DNA from: an uncultured Erythrobacter sp.
GTDB lineage: Bacteria > Pseudomonadota > Alphaproteobacteria > Sphingomonadales > Sphingomonadaceae
Length of the DNA stretch: 64,000 nucleotides
Direction of reading: 5' to 3'
Assembly: GCA_947488755.1 (NCBI GenBank)
Contig: CANLAD010000001.1
Coordinates: 2,861,501-2,925,500 of the forward strand
Shown here: positions 46,240 through 54,723 of the stretch, piece by piece
Position numbering within the stretch: position 1 is the first letter of the stretch
How the letters are laid out: every line of letters starts with the position of its first letter
The notes under the pieces: generated by a model
What the model was told of the DNA's origin: nothing
Database searches by the model: none
The model's input: the letters and a program-made list of their open reading frames with translations, nothing else
Translations under genes and position numbers: made by a program

Positions 46240-46500
46240 CATTTTTGTGGCAGACAATTTGTCGAGCCGTGGCACAACAACTGATGATCTCTTGCTTTGA
46301 TCGAACGCGGCACCGCGCCGTGCATCCCGCCGCGCTCTAAGCACACCGTTCCGCATATTTACGACAAAGCTCAATATAATCGGCGTCATCAGATCGAGAG
46401 TGACTTCGGTTTCATCAAGAACTGGCGACGCGTCCCTGCACGTGACGACCGATGCGCTCACGCCTTCCTGTCAACGGCTACGTCGCTGCAACATGCTGCT
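46240..46500 (+). pseudogene. IS5-family transposase C-terminal remnant
   Basis: A broken frame with FVADNLSSRGTTTDDLL (first part) and, after a shift, LIERGTAPCIPPRSK and YNRRHQIESDFGFIKNWRRV, ending in the RYDRCAHxF-like ARDDRCAHAFLSTA. This matches the C-terminal DDE region (YREEK-type) of IS5 transposases. No N-terminal half or inverted repeats were found. It marks an old insertion upstream of cydA. Confidence 0.7.
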
Positions 46501-46740
46501 ACTGTCTCTCATCGCAAGGGTCGAAGCTTAGGCGAACAAAACAATGAAATTGACACACCACATTATCTCGATTTCGCTCAGCACTTTTCGGCGCTGAGTT
46601 CGTCATTATCCTCGTTCAACACGTGGTCTTTGACCGTGAAGGGATACAAAATCCGATCCACTTGTTTCATCGATTAAGGCTCACTGGTTGGCAAACGATC
46701 GTCCAGAGCCTGACCAAGCTGGGCCAGAAAGAATTGAAAC

Positions 46741-48165
46741 ATGCCAGACGACGAAAATTCCAACGACCTCAAGCGCCAAATGAAGATCCTTGTCGTGGGA
46801 GGCGGGCCTGCAGGCGTTCAGGCTGCATTACGCGCCAACGAACTGGGCGCGGACGTCACCATTCTCGAGAGCAATCGTTTGGGCGGGACCGCTTTCAACG
46901 AAGGCCCGGCTCCGGTCCGCACCCTCGCGCGTGCGGCCCGTATGAGAACGGATGCAACGATGTTTTCGCAATTCGGGCTGGAAGGGGACGTTCCGGACGT
47001 AAACTTTACACATGCTATAGACAACGCCAACCGCGTGGCCGCCCATGCAAACAGTGTCTGGCATTTGACCGATCTGGTAAAGGATCAGGGAATCGAAGTG
47101 ATCGATGAAGTCGGTCCGGCACGGTTCGTCAACAAGACCACTTTGAAAATTGAAGATGGACGGGCGTTCACTGCCGATCGGATCATCTTGGCGGTCGGCG
47201 GGAAGCCGCGCAAATTGTCGATCCCCGGCAATGAGTTGGCGCTATCGTTCGACGATTTATGGGAATTGAAAAACCTGCCGGAAAAGGTGACGGTCGTCGG
47301 CGGTTCAGCAACCGGTTGTCAGCTGGCATCGATCGCGCTGGATTTCGGCGCGCAGGTGGATGTCATAGAATTCGCCGACCGGCTTACCCCGCCGAGTGAC
47401 GTGGATATTTCCCGCAAGCTACAGACAGCGTTTGAAAAGCGGGGGATGAATGTACTGACCGGAACGGAATGCAAATCCATCGAGAAGAAGGACGGAAAAT
47501 TGAAAGTGTCGTTCACACATGGTGACGAAACCTCTTCACTGGAGACGGACGCGGTTTTTCTGATGGTTGGTTGGCCGGCAGACGTATCGGCGTTGAACCT
47601 CAACACGGCGGGGGTCGAAATGAATGGTCCCTATATCAAGGTGGATGCGAGCCTGCAGACAAGCACACCCGAAATCCTGGTTGCAGGAGACGCCAATGGC
47701 CTTAGCATGTTTGTGCAAAGCGCTGCACATCAGGCACGAGTTGCGGCGCAAAATGCGGTATCGGGAGACAGGATTATCTACAATCCGCAAGCGGTCGCAA
47801 CGGGCAGCTTTACCGAACCCGAATACGGGTCTGTCGGACTGACCGAAGCGCAAGCGGTCGAAAATAACGAATGCTATATCGAAGTGGTTGACTATACGGC
47901 CTTGCCGCGTGCGGTCATGGACGCGCGTACCGACGGATTTTGCAAAATCATCGTCGACAAGAAGACCCGGAAACTGCTCGGCGCCCACGTACTTGGTTCC
48001 TATTCAGCCGAGGTGATCCAAGTTGCGGCCACCTGCATTGCAGCTGAAATGAAAGTTGATGATATCGCCGAACTGGAATTGGCCTTCCCAACATTTACCG
48101 AAGCACTGGGAATGGCAGCGCAGCGTATGTGCAAAAAAATACGTGCGAACGGGAAGGCGACTTAA
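46741..48165 (+). CDS. FAD-dependent pyridine nucleotide oxidoreductase without redox disulfide
   Basis: A 474-residue class I flavoprotein-fold protein of the dihydrolipoamide dehydrogenase/SthA family. The FAD loop (ILVVGGGPAGVQAALRA), the NAD(P) loop (VTVVGGSATGCQLASIAL) and the FAD-binding VAGDANG are intact. Where the disulfide GGTCLNVGCIPSK should be, it has GGTAFNEGPAPVR: both Cys are lost (Ala51, Pro56). The C-terminal HPTxxE is also changed to FPTFTE, so the catalytic His is missing. It may be a quinone- or transhydrogenase-like enzyme, or a binding protein. The start at 46741 has only a weak ribosome-binding site; an ATG at 46780 is an alternative. Confidence 0.8.
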   Translation: MPDDENSNDLKRQMKILVVGGGPAGVQAALRANELGADVTILESNRLGGTAFNEGPAPVRTLARAARMRTDATMFSQFGLEGDVPDVNFTHAIDNANRVAAHANSVWHLTDLVKDQGIEVIDEVGPARFVNKTTLKIEDGRAFTADRIILAVGGKPRKLSIPGNELALSFDDLWELKNLPEKVTVVGGSATGCQLASIALDFGAQVDVIEFADRLTPPSDVDISRKLQTAFEKRGMNVLTGTECKSIEKKDGKLKVSFTHGDETSSLETDAVFLMVGWPADVSALNLNTAGVEMNGPYIKVDASLQTSTPEILVAGDANGLSMFVQSAAHQARVAAQNAVSGDRIIYNPQAVATGSFTEPEYGSVGLTEAQAVENNECYIEVVDYTALPRAVMDARTDGFCKIIVDKKTRKLLGAHVLGSYSAEVIQVAATCIAAEMKVDDIAELELAFPTFTEALGMAAQRMCKKIRANGKAT

Positions 48166-48225
48166 AAATAGTTAATTAGTATATGATCGCTTCTGCGACT
48201 GTTCAGTATAAAAGCGAATCCAGAT

Positions 48226-48250
48226 CCGCCAAAAGCCCCTGCGGGGGCGG
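48226..48250. terminator. GC-rich hairpin between convergent genes
   Basis: CCGCC, AAAAG, CCCCTGCGGGG, GCGG can fold into a short GC stem in the gap where the flavoprotein gene and the glucose dehydrogenase gene meet. A U tract is lacking, so this is only a candidate terminator for both. Confidence 0.3.
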
Positions 48251-48335
48251 TGTATTGTGCCGTAAACCAAGCGAGAGACACGCAGCGTTGCGCAACAAAT
48301 TCAGAGACGCAGGCCCGTGCCGCGAAATGCACAGG

Positions 48336-50840
48336 TTATTCTTCAACGGGCAAAGCATATCCGATGACGGAATCTCCCAACTTAGTACCGACATATTTGT
48401 GCCCGCCCGCAACCTGTGCAACGAATTGGCGACCATCTTCACCGACATAAGTCATCGGGGTAGATTGACCGCCCGCCGGGAGCCGTCCTCGCCACAATAC
48501 TTCGCCGGTTTCCAGATCATACGCTCTTAGGTAATTGTCAGCAGCGGCGGCGAGGAAGGCCACGCCACCTTTCGTAATGATTGGACCACCGATGCCCGGA
48601 ACGCCCAGTTTGAACGGAACCGGGATCGGCGAAAGATCGCGAACCGTTCCGTTGACATGGCGATACAGCGTCTCGCCAGTCGTCAGGTCGACGCCCTGGA
48701 CAAAACCCCATGGCGGCTGCTGACACGGCAGGCCCAGCGGCGACATGAAGGGGCGAACCACCGATGCGTAGGGCGCACCGAAATTTTCATTGCCCAAACC
48801 GTATTCAGGAGCGCTGACGATGGGGTCGAAACTATCGGGCCGCCTTACCAGCTGTGCTGAAAACCCCAGGTAGACGGGCATTGCAAACAGCATTTGCCGT
48901 TGGGGATCGACCGCTACGCCGCCCCAATTCAGCACGCCGTAACTGCCAGGATAGGTGAGAGAGCCGTTTTCGGTCGGCGGCGTGAACCGCCCTTCGTAAT
49001 CCATTTTCTGGAATGCGATCCGGCACATCATCTGATCGATGGGCGTTATGCCCCACATCTGCGCGCCGGTAACTTCCGGTGGAGCGAACGATATCTTCGA
49101 AACCGGTTGCGTGGGAGAGGGCGTTTCACCCGATACCGCGACCTGCGACACCGGCGTCTCAGTGACCGACAGGACCGGCTTGCCCGTGCGACGATCGAGA
49201 ACAAAGACATCGCCCTGCTTCGTCGGTTGCACCAGCGCGGGAACCGGCGTGCCGCCAATCGTCAGATCGATGAGCGACGGCTGCGCTGGAACGTCGTAAT
49301 CCCACAGGTCGTGATGCACCGTCTGAAAAACCCAGGCCACCTGGCCGGTTTTTGCATCGACGGCAGTTACGGAAGACGAGAAACGTTCGACCTCGATCGA
49401 TCTGCCAACGCCGTATTGATCCGGCGATCCGTTCCCCATTGGCAAGTAGACCATGTCGAGAGCGGGATCGTAGCTTGCCGGGGCCCAGCTATTGGGCACG
49501 TTCTGAGTATAGGTTTCACCATCGGGCAGTGGTTCGGTCGCTTCGGGGCGACCGGGGTCAAAGTTCCAGACCAGATTGCCGGTACGGATATCGAACGCAC
49601 GCACGACCCCCGATGGCAACTGGGTGGAAAGGTTATCGCCAACGGCCCCGCCCACGACCAGTTTGTCTCCCGCAACGAGCGCAGGCGATGTCGAGTAATA
49701 GGCTGTCGGGCTGATATTGGGCATTCCCTGCCACAGGTTGACCGTGCCATTGTCGCCGCCAAAACCAGGGCAGATGATCCCCGTTTTCGCACTGATCGCA
49801 ATAAGACGCGCATCGCGGGTGGTCAGGAAGATACGCTGCAGGCAGTCGGCCCTGATCGGTCGGTTATCGCCTTGCTCCTCTGGAATAACGGGGTTGCGAT
49901 CTCCCATTTTCGCTTGCTGGGACGCGATATTCTGCGAAACGCCTGCTGCTAAGCGCGTGACCTCGGCCTTGCTCGCCGCAATCAGGGCATTCGCAGTCCG
50001 CTGCGAAGGAACGAGTGTGCTGGTCACGTCCCACCCGCGATCCCCGGCGTCATCGTAACTCAGCCCCCGACAGGTGACGTAATGGCTCAACTTGGGATTC
50101 AGCTCGACCAGATCCGGATCGAACTCCCAGATCATCTTTCCGGTGGTTGCATTGATAGCGATCACCTGGCTCCGCGGCGTACAAACGAACAGCGTGTTGT
50201 CCACTTTCAAGGGGGTCGATTCAAAGGCTGTACCGGACAGATCCGGATGGATGTCGCCGGCTTGGAACTCCCAAACCTTTTCCAGCCGGTCGACATTGGC
50301 GGGCGTGATCTGGTCGAGCGAGGAATAACGCTGACCCGCCACCGTTCCGCCATAGGCCGTCCAGTCGCCAACGGGCGCAGCGATATCTGTTCGGGCGGAA
50401 ACCAGCTGCCCGGAACGCTTGATATTATCGATGCCATGCGGATCGGCGAACATCGCGGTGACACCAATGACAGTGCCAACACTCACGCAGGCCGCCAGCG
50501 CAACGAATTCGGTGGCTTTCAGGATGGCTTCCTTGTCCCGGCGCGTCCAGAAAACGACGGTCAGCATCGCCAGGCCGAGTACGATGAACAGCCCTCCGCG
50601 CGGAGCAAGAGCCCACCAGTCGAGACCGACTTCGATCAGTCCCCACACAAGGGCATAAACAAGCGCCGCCCCATAGATCGGCAGCGCCACCATCCGGCGC
50701 ATGACTGCAAAAACACCTGACGCAATAAGTAAAAGGGCAAGCGGAAGATAACTCCATGTCCCGCCAACGAAAATCAGCTGCATCCCTCCCGCCCCTAAGG
50801 CCAATCCGATAAGGCCGATAATGACCCCAAGAATTCTCAT
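48336..50840 (-). CDS. gcd: Membrane-bound PQQ-dependent glucose dehydrogenase family
   Basis: An 834-residue inner-membrane enzyme that oxidises glucose (or quinate/shikimate in relatives) in the periplasm and passes electrons to ubiquinone, using PQQ. Five N-terminal hydrophobic segments (about 1-140) are followed by an eight-bladed quinoprotein domain (GDWTAYGGTVAGQRYSSLDQ, LPMGNGSPDQYGVGRS, WDYDVPAQPSLIDLTIG). The start at 50840 (MRILGVIIGLIGL) gives a clean TM1; the longer frame is atypical. No PQQ-synthesis genes are seen in the window. It is transcribed alone toward the flavoprotein gene. The substrate call (glucose) is by family only. Confidence 0.9.
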   Translation of the reverse strand: MRILGVIIGLIGLALGAGGMQLIFVGGTWSYLPLALLLIASGVFAVMRRMVALPIYGAALVYALVWGLIEVGLDWWALAPRGGLFIVLGLAMLTVVFWTRRDKEAILKATEFVALAACVSVGTVIGVTAMFADPHGIDNIKRSGQLVSARTDIAAPVGDWTAYGGTVAGQRYSSLDQITPANVDRLEKVWEFQAGDIHPDLSGTAFESTPLKVDNTLFVCTPRSQVIAINATTGKMIWEFDPDLVELNPKLSHYVTCRGLSYDDAGDRGWDVTSTLVPSQRTANALIAASKAEVTRLAAGVSQNIASQQAKMGDRNPVIPEEQGDNRPIRADCLQRIFLTTRDARLIAISAKTGIICPGFGGDNGTVNLWQGMPNISPTAYYSTSPALVAGDKLVVGGAVGDNLSTQLPSGVVRAFDIRTGNLVWNFDPGRPEATEPLPDGETYTQNVPNSWAPASYDPALDMVYLPMGNGSPDQYGVGRSIEVERFSSSVTAVDAKTGQVAWVFQTVHHDLWDYDVPAQPSLIDLTIGGTPVPALVQPTKQGDVFVLDRRTGKPVLSVTETPVSQVAVSGETPSPTQPVSKISFAPPEVTGAQMWGITPIDQMMCRIAFQKMDYEGRFTPPTENGSLTYPGSYGVLNWGGVAVDPQRQMLFAMPVYLGFSAQLVRRPDSFDPIVSAPEYGLGNENFGAPYASVVRPFMSPLGLPCQQPPWGFVQGVDLTTGETLYRHVNGTVRDLSPIPVPFKLGVPGIGGPIITKGGVAFLAAAADNYLRAYDLETGEVLWRGRLPAGGQSTPMTYVGEDGRQFVAQVAGGHKYVGTKLGDSVIGYALPVEE

Positions 50841-51135
50841 TGCTCGTTTCCCTGTGTTATATCGAACTTGCTCGATCACATCTTCACTTCTCCGTCATGG
50901 TCCATGATAGCTGCATAATTTGCAAGTAACCGACGCGCTGATTTCGGTGGGAAAGCCGTCACGCTTATTATCGCTCGATTATCGAGAGCGGACAGGAGCC
51001 CGGCGAAGACGTTACAACCAGTGATTTACAAACGATCAGACGGGGAATGGCGGTAAAATCCTTCAACCTGCCCATCCGTCGATCTGGCGAACAGCTCCAG
51101 CTAAAATCAATACGGCCGCTGCCGAACAATCTCCT
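50841..51135. other. Upstream region of gcd, no gene
   Basis: About 300 bases with stretches of higher AT, carrying the gcd promoter by position. No clear operator motif was identified. It is bounded by a long perfect inverted repeat at 51136-51179. Confidence 0.4.
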
Positions 51136-51179
51136 TCGTGGAGGAATATCTGGTCTGACTCCCTGATATTCCTCCACGA
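51136..51179. repeat. Perfect 15-base inverted repeat with 14-base loop
   Basis: TCGTGGAGGAATATC (51136-51150) and its exact complement (51165-51179) flank a 14-base loop. The stem is stable and long for chance. It lies between the gcd promoter and the IS3 remnant, so it may be a regulatory hairpin or a scar of an element end. Confidence 0.75.
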
Positions 51180-51830
51180 GCGATTAGAGTTTGGCCTGAA
51201 GAAAGCCGAGGTGGAAGCGAAGACCGCTGACCCGGCCCGGCGACACGGCGTATCGGAAGCGACCCCGGCCTTCACCAGGGCAGGCTGATCTACAACTGGA
51301 AGGTCAGGTATGGCGGGCTGGATGTATCGAAAGCCCGTCGGCTGCGGGAGCTTGAGAGCGAGAACGCCAAGCTCGAACGGTTGCTGGCCGAAGCCATGCT
51401 GGATCAGGCTGCGTTGTAAGATCTCCTGGCAAAAAAGTTCTGACATCCGGCGCGAGGCGGGAGGCGGTGGCTCATCTCCAGGACTGCTCTGGGATGAGCG
51501 AGCGGCGGCGGTTCCCGGTGCTCAACGTGGTCGATGATGTGACGAGGGAGTGCCTGGCAGAGGTGCCAGACACGCCCATTTCCGGTCGCCGTGTCGTGCG
51601 CGAACTGGCCGAGCTGATCGCGAACCGAGGAAAGCCGGGGATGATCGTCAGCGATAATGGCACCAGGCTTACCAGCAATGCCGTGCTCGCATGGTGCGGT
51701 CAAATCGGCGTGGAGTGGCATTGCATCGCTCCGGGCACGCCGATGCAGAACGGCTTCTGTGAGAGCTCGATCGGCCGGATGTGCGACCTGCTGTGTTGCG
51801 GTTTTGTCGCAGTCACGACCGATCGGTGTG
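51180..51830 (+). pseudogene. IS3-family insertion sequence remnant (orfA and orfB fragments)
   Basis: The orfA part reads KKAEVEAKTADPARRHGVSE, then after a shift YNWKVRYGGLDVSKARRLRE and KLERLLAEAMLDQAAL, a stop, then LLAKKF; these are the HTH/leucine-zipper pieces. The orfB part starts REAVAHLQDCSGMSERRR and jumps (about 150 residues lost) to FPVLNVVDDVTRECLAEVPD, GMIVSDNGT (catalytic Asp) and IAPGTPMQNGFCES (near the final Glu). There are frameshifts, stops and an internal deletion. The remnant ends shortly before the ZnuD gene. Confidence 0.82.
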
Positions 51831-51886
51831 TTTTCTCGAAAAATCCAAAAACCGGGTTTGCGCCGCGAGAGCCGATTGGTAATACG

Positions 51887-51903
51887 TGTGATACGTTATC
51901 ACA
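51887..51903. promoter_or_regulatory. Palindrome, candidate Zur (zinc uptake regulator) site
   Basis: TGTGATA and TATCACA form a perfect 7-base inverted repeat with a CGT spacer, 21 bases upstream of the receptor start. It resembles alphaproteobacterial Zur boxes in size and A/T-rich core. The downstream gene is a ZnuD-like zinc receptor, which fits. Not verified. Confidence 0.5.
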
Positions 51904-51924
51904 TATTAACAAGGCCAATCCTCG

Positions 51925-54123
51925 ATGAAATATTCCTCGTCCCACCTCTCCCTCGCGGCGGCGCTCGGCCTAGTCTGCTTCTCTACCCCCGCGATCGCTC
52001 AGGATGCTGATGCGCGGCAGGCCGACGACGAGATCGAGCGCGGGCGGATCGATGATGATCTTCACGATCGCCGCGTTGATTATCAGGGCAATATCATCGT
52101 CAGCGCCGAAGGGCTTGAGCAGCTTGATATCCTCGCGGGCACCAGCGTCTTCGAGGCTGATGATATTCAGCGCAATCTTTCGGGACAGATCGGGGATGTG
52201 CTTGCCAAGCTGCCGGGCGTGTCGGCTTCGAGCTTCGCGCCCGGCTCCTCGCGCCCCGTCCTGCGCGGCTTTCAGGGCGAGCGCGTGCGTGTGCTGGTGG
52301 ACGGCATCGGCACGGCAGACGTCTCGAACACGTCGGTCGATCATGCGACCACGATCGATCCGCTGACGGCTGAGCGGATCGAAGTCCTGCGTGGCCCGGC
52401 CGTGCTGCTGTTCGGCAGCCAGGCGATCGGCGGTGCAGTCAATGTAATCGACAAGCGCATTCCGCGCCGCATCCCGGATGAAGGGTTTCACCTAGATGCG
52501 CTCGCGGCGGTCGACAGCGCCAGCGACCTGCGCACCGGCGGCGCTTCGATCGACGTGCCGATCGGCGACAAATTCGTGTTTCATATCGACGGCTCTTATC
52601 GCGAGACCGATGACCTCGAGATCCCCGGCTTCCAGATCGCCCCCGAATTGCGCGCCGAAATCCTCGCGGAAGGCGACGAGGAAGAGGCCGAAGGTGAACT
52701 CGAAGAAGCCGAAGAACTGCGCGAGGCGGCCAATGTCGAAGGTTTCATCCCCAATAGCGCAGCCGAAACATACACCCTGAACGGCGGCTTCGGCGTGATC
52801 GTCGGGCGATCGAACTTCGGGGCCTCGATCGGGTATTACGACACGAATTATGGTGTTCCCGGTCGTCCTGGAACAGAACACGCGCATGGTGAGGAAGAGA
52901 ATCATGGCGACGGCGATCACGATGAGGAACATGGCGAGGAAGAGGAGGGCGAAGAAATCGTCTCGATCGACCTCGAGCAGTTCCGCGCAGATTTCCTTGG
53001 TGACGTGTATCTTGGCGAGGGCGTGTTCGAGCGGCTGAAGCTGCGCGCAGGCTTCTCCGACTATACCCACACCGAATTTGAAGGTGAGGAAGTCGGCACG
53101 GTGTTCGACAGCGAGAGCATCGAGGCGCGGGCCGAACTGGTGCAGAGGGAAGGTGGATTTTCGCGCGGCAGCATCGGGGCACAGTATCTCTACCGCGATT
53201 TCTTCGCCGAAGGAGCGGAGGCCTACGTCCCGCCCAACATCACCGATCAGTTTGCGCTCTTCGCACTGCAGGAATTTGGCGCAGGCCCCTTCCAGCTCGA
53301 GCTGGCGGCGCGCGGCGAGTTCACCGATGTCGAGGACACGCTCAATAACCTCGAGCGCGATTTCGAGACCTTTTCGGGCGCGCTCGGGTTCATCTACGAG
53401 GCCGACGAGGCCCTGCGTGCCGGCGTCAATCTCAGCCGCGTCGAACGCGCACCGAGTGCCGAGGAGCTGTTTTCCAACGGCCCGCATATCGCGACGCAGG
53501 CCTTCGAGATAGGCGACGCCGATCTCGAGGTCGAGAGCGCCTGGGGCGTCGAGGCATTCGCCCGTGGGCGGGTTGGTACGGCGCAATTCAGCCTCGCGGT
53601 CTTCAACCAGTGGTTCAACGATTACATTTATCTTACCGAAACCGGTGAGGAGGAGGACGACTTGCCGGTGTTCGTCTACCTCCAGCAGGACGCGGACTAT
53701 TTCGGTGTCGAAGGCGAGGTGACTTTCCCGCTCTACGACACCGGCGATTTCGGTGTGATCGCAGACCTGCGCGCTTCCTACGTCGAGGCCGAGCTCGACG
53801 ATGGCAGCGCCGTCCCGCGCATCCCGCCGCTTACCTTGTTCGGCGCACTCGAAGCGCAGACCGGAGCATTCGATCTGCGCGGCGAGGTCCAGTGGTTCGC
53901 CGAGCAGGACGAAGTCGCCGAATTCGAAACGCCGACCGACGACTTCACTTTCGTCAACGCCTACCTCACCTGGCGTCCGCTTTCGAGCAACGAGAACATC
54001 GCGCTCCAACTCGTGGGCGAGAACCTGTTCGACGTCACCGGCCGCCGCCACGCCAGCTTCACCAAGGATTTCGTGCCACTGCCGGGCCGCAATATCCGGG
54101 CGAGCGTGCGGCTGAGTTTCTAG
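51925..54123 (+). CDS. znuD: ZnuD-like TonB-dependent zinc receptor
   Basis: A 732-residue receptor with a signal peptide (about 1-25, AIAQ end), plug (IQRNLSGQIGDVLAKLPGVS, VLRGPAVLLFGSQAIGGAV) and a C-terminal RASVRLSF barrel end. Extracellular loops after YDTNYGVPGRPGTEHAHGEE hold a His/Glu/Asp-rich stretch (residues about 310-345), the zinc-capturing loop of ZnuD. An acidic segment near 250-270 also lacks similarity to other receptors. A Zur-like palindrome lies just upstream. Likely role: import of zinc across the outer membrane under scarcity. The stop overlaps by four bases the end of a gene on the other strand. Confidence 0.88.
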   Translation: MKYSSSHLSLAAALGLVCFSTPAIAQDADARQADDEIERGRIDDDLHDRRVDYQGNIIVSAEGLEQLDILAGTSVFEADDIQRNLSGQIGDVLAKLPGVSASSFAPGSSRPVLRGFQGERVRVLVDGIGTADVSNTSVDHATTIDPLTAERIEVLRGPAVLLFGSQAIGGAVNVIDKRIPRRIPDEGFHLDALAAVDSASDLRTGGASIDVPIGDKFVFHIDGSYRETDDLEIPGFQIAPELRAEILAEGDEEEAEGELEEAEELREAANVEGFIPNSAAETYTLNGGFGVIVGRSNFGASIGYYDTNYGVPGRPGTEHAHGEEENHGDGDHDEEHGEEEEGEEIVSIDLEQFRADFLGDVYLGEGVFERLKLRAGFSDYTHTEFEGEEVGTVFDSESIEARAELVQREGGFSRGSIGAQYLYRDFFAEGAEAYVPPNITDQFALFALQEFGAGPFQLELAARGEFTDVEDTLNNLERDFETFSGALGFIYEADEALRAGVNLSRVERAPSAEELFSNGPHIATQAFEIGDADLEVESAWGVEAFARGRVGTAQFSLAVFNQWFNDYIYLTETGEEEDDLPVFVYLQQDADYFGVEGEVTFPLYDTGDFGVIADLRASYVEAELDDGSAVPRIPPLTLFGALEAQTGAFDLRGEVQWFAEQDEVAEFETPTDDFTFVNAYLTWRPLSSNENIALQLVGENLFDVTGRRHASFTKDFVPLPGRNIRASVRLSF

Positions 54124-54362
54124 GCCGACCCTTCGATCACTACCGTCCAGAACACCAGTGCGATGATCCAGCCGGCATTGAAAAGCGCCAACATCATCCA
54201 AGTAAAGCCGCGGCTCGCCTGTTTTTGCCCCGGCCCGACCGATATGTCGGGTTCGGAGCGGAACAGGCGGGCGACATCGCGCAGGTGAAGCAGCAGCCAG
54301 ATACCGCTTCCAAGCGTGATGACGCCGATGGCGAAGATTGCGATTTGCGCTGTTACCGGCAT
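54120..54362 (-). CDS. Small two-helix membrane protein
   Basis: An 80-residue protein with two hydrophobic segments (about 5-26 and 52-75) and an Arg/Asp-rich link (LHLRDVARLFRSEPD). Nothing assigns a function. It closely resembles the broken frame at 54431-54679 (the shared L-L-x-H-x-R-D-V and G-x-x-x-x pattern), so the two are tandem relatives. It converges with znuD, with overlapping stop codons. Confidence 0.6.
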   Translation of the reverse strand: MPVTAQIAIFAIGVITLGSGIWLLLHLRDVARLFRSEPDISVGPGQKQASRGFTWMMLALFNAGWIIALVFWTVVIEGSA

Positions 54363-54430
54363 GGGTCTGAGTGCTCGCGAATTGTGCTGTTACCTATCAT
54401 CAATGACGCGGAGCTGCGCCGGGTTCCCGC

Positions 54431-54679
54431 TCACCCGATTGCCGAGCGTACCAGAATGAAGGTCTCCGCTGTCACGCTGAAGGCGAAAGCTGTCAGCATC
54501 GCGCACACTGTGCGAAAGCTCGTCAGCCGCTTGCCCGCGCCGGGATCGAGCGGCAGCAGATAGCGCAGCACCAGCGTTACGTCGCGGGCATGGAGCACCA
54601 ACCACGCTGCCGAAAGGATCGAACAGGTGCTGAGTACGACGAGCAGGATTTGGATCGACGGAAGATCGACGGCGTTATC
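54431..54679 (-). pseudogene. Paralogue of the small two-helix membrane protein, without a start
   Basis: The frame reads DNAVDLPSIQILLVVLSTCS, then AAWLVLHARDVTLVLRYLLP, then SFRTVCAMLTAFAFSVTAET and closes at TGA 54431-54433. It has the same two-helix plan and the same LHxRDV link as the neighbour. The 82-codon frame is preceded by TAG and has no ATG, GTG or TTG at a suitable place; a TTG deep in helix 1 would delete it. It is probably a decayed copy; translation from a rare start is possible. Confidence 0.45.
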
Positions 54680-54723
54680 TCCTCGGCTCAGGGTGCACTA
54701 TTCAGAAAAGCGGACATGCAAGC

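Noticed and set aside
52870..52960. Low-complexity acidic/His repeat as a coding or assembly artefact
   Set aside because: His/Glu-rich loops are a known feature of ZnuD-type zinc receptors and the frame is intact on both sides.
52492..54201. 569-residue open frame on the minus strand opposite the zinc receptor
   Set aside because: Antisense to a clear TonB receptor; no ribosome-binding site or known domain.
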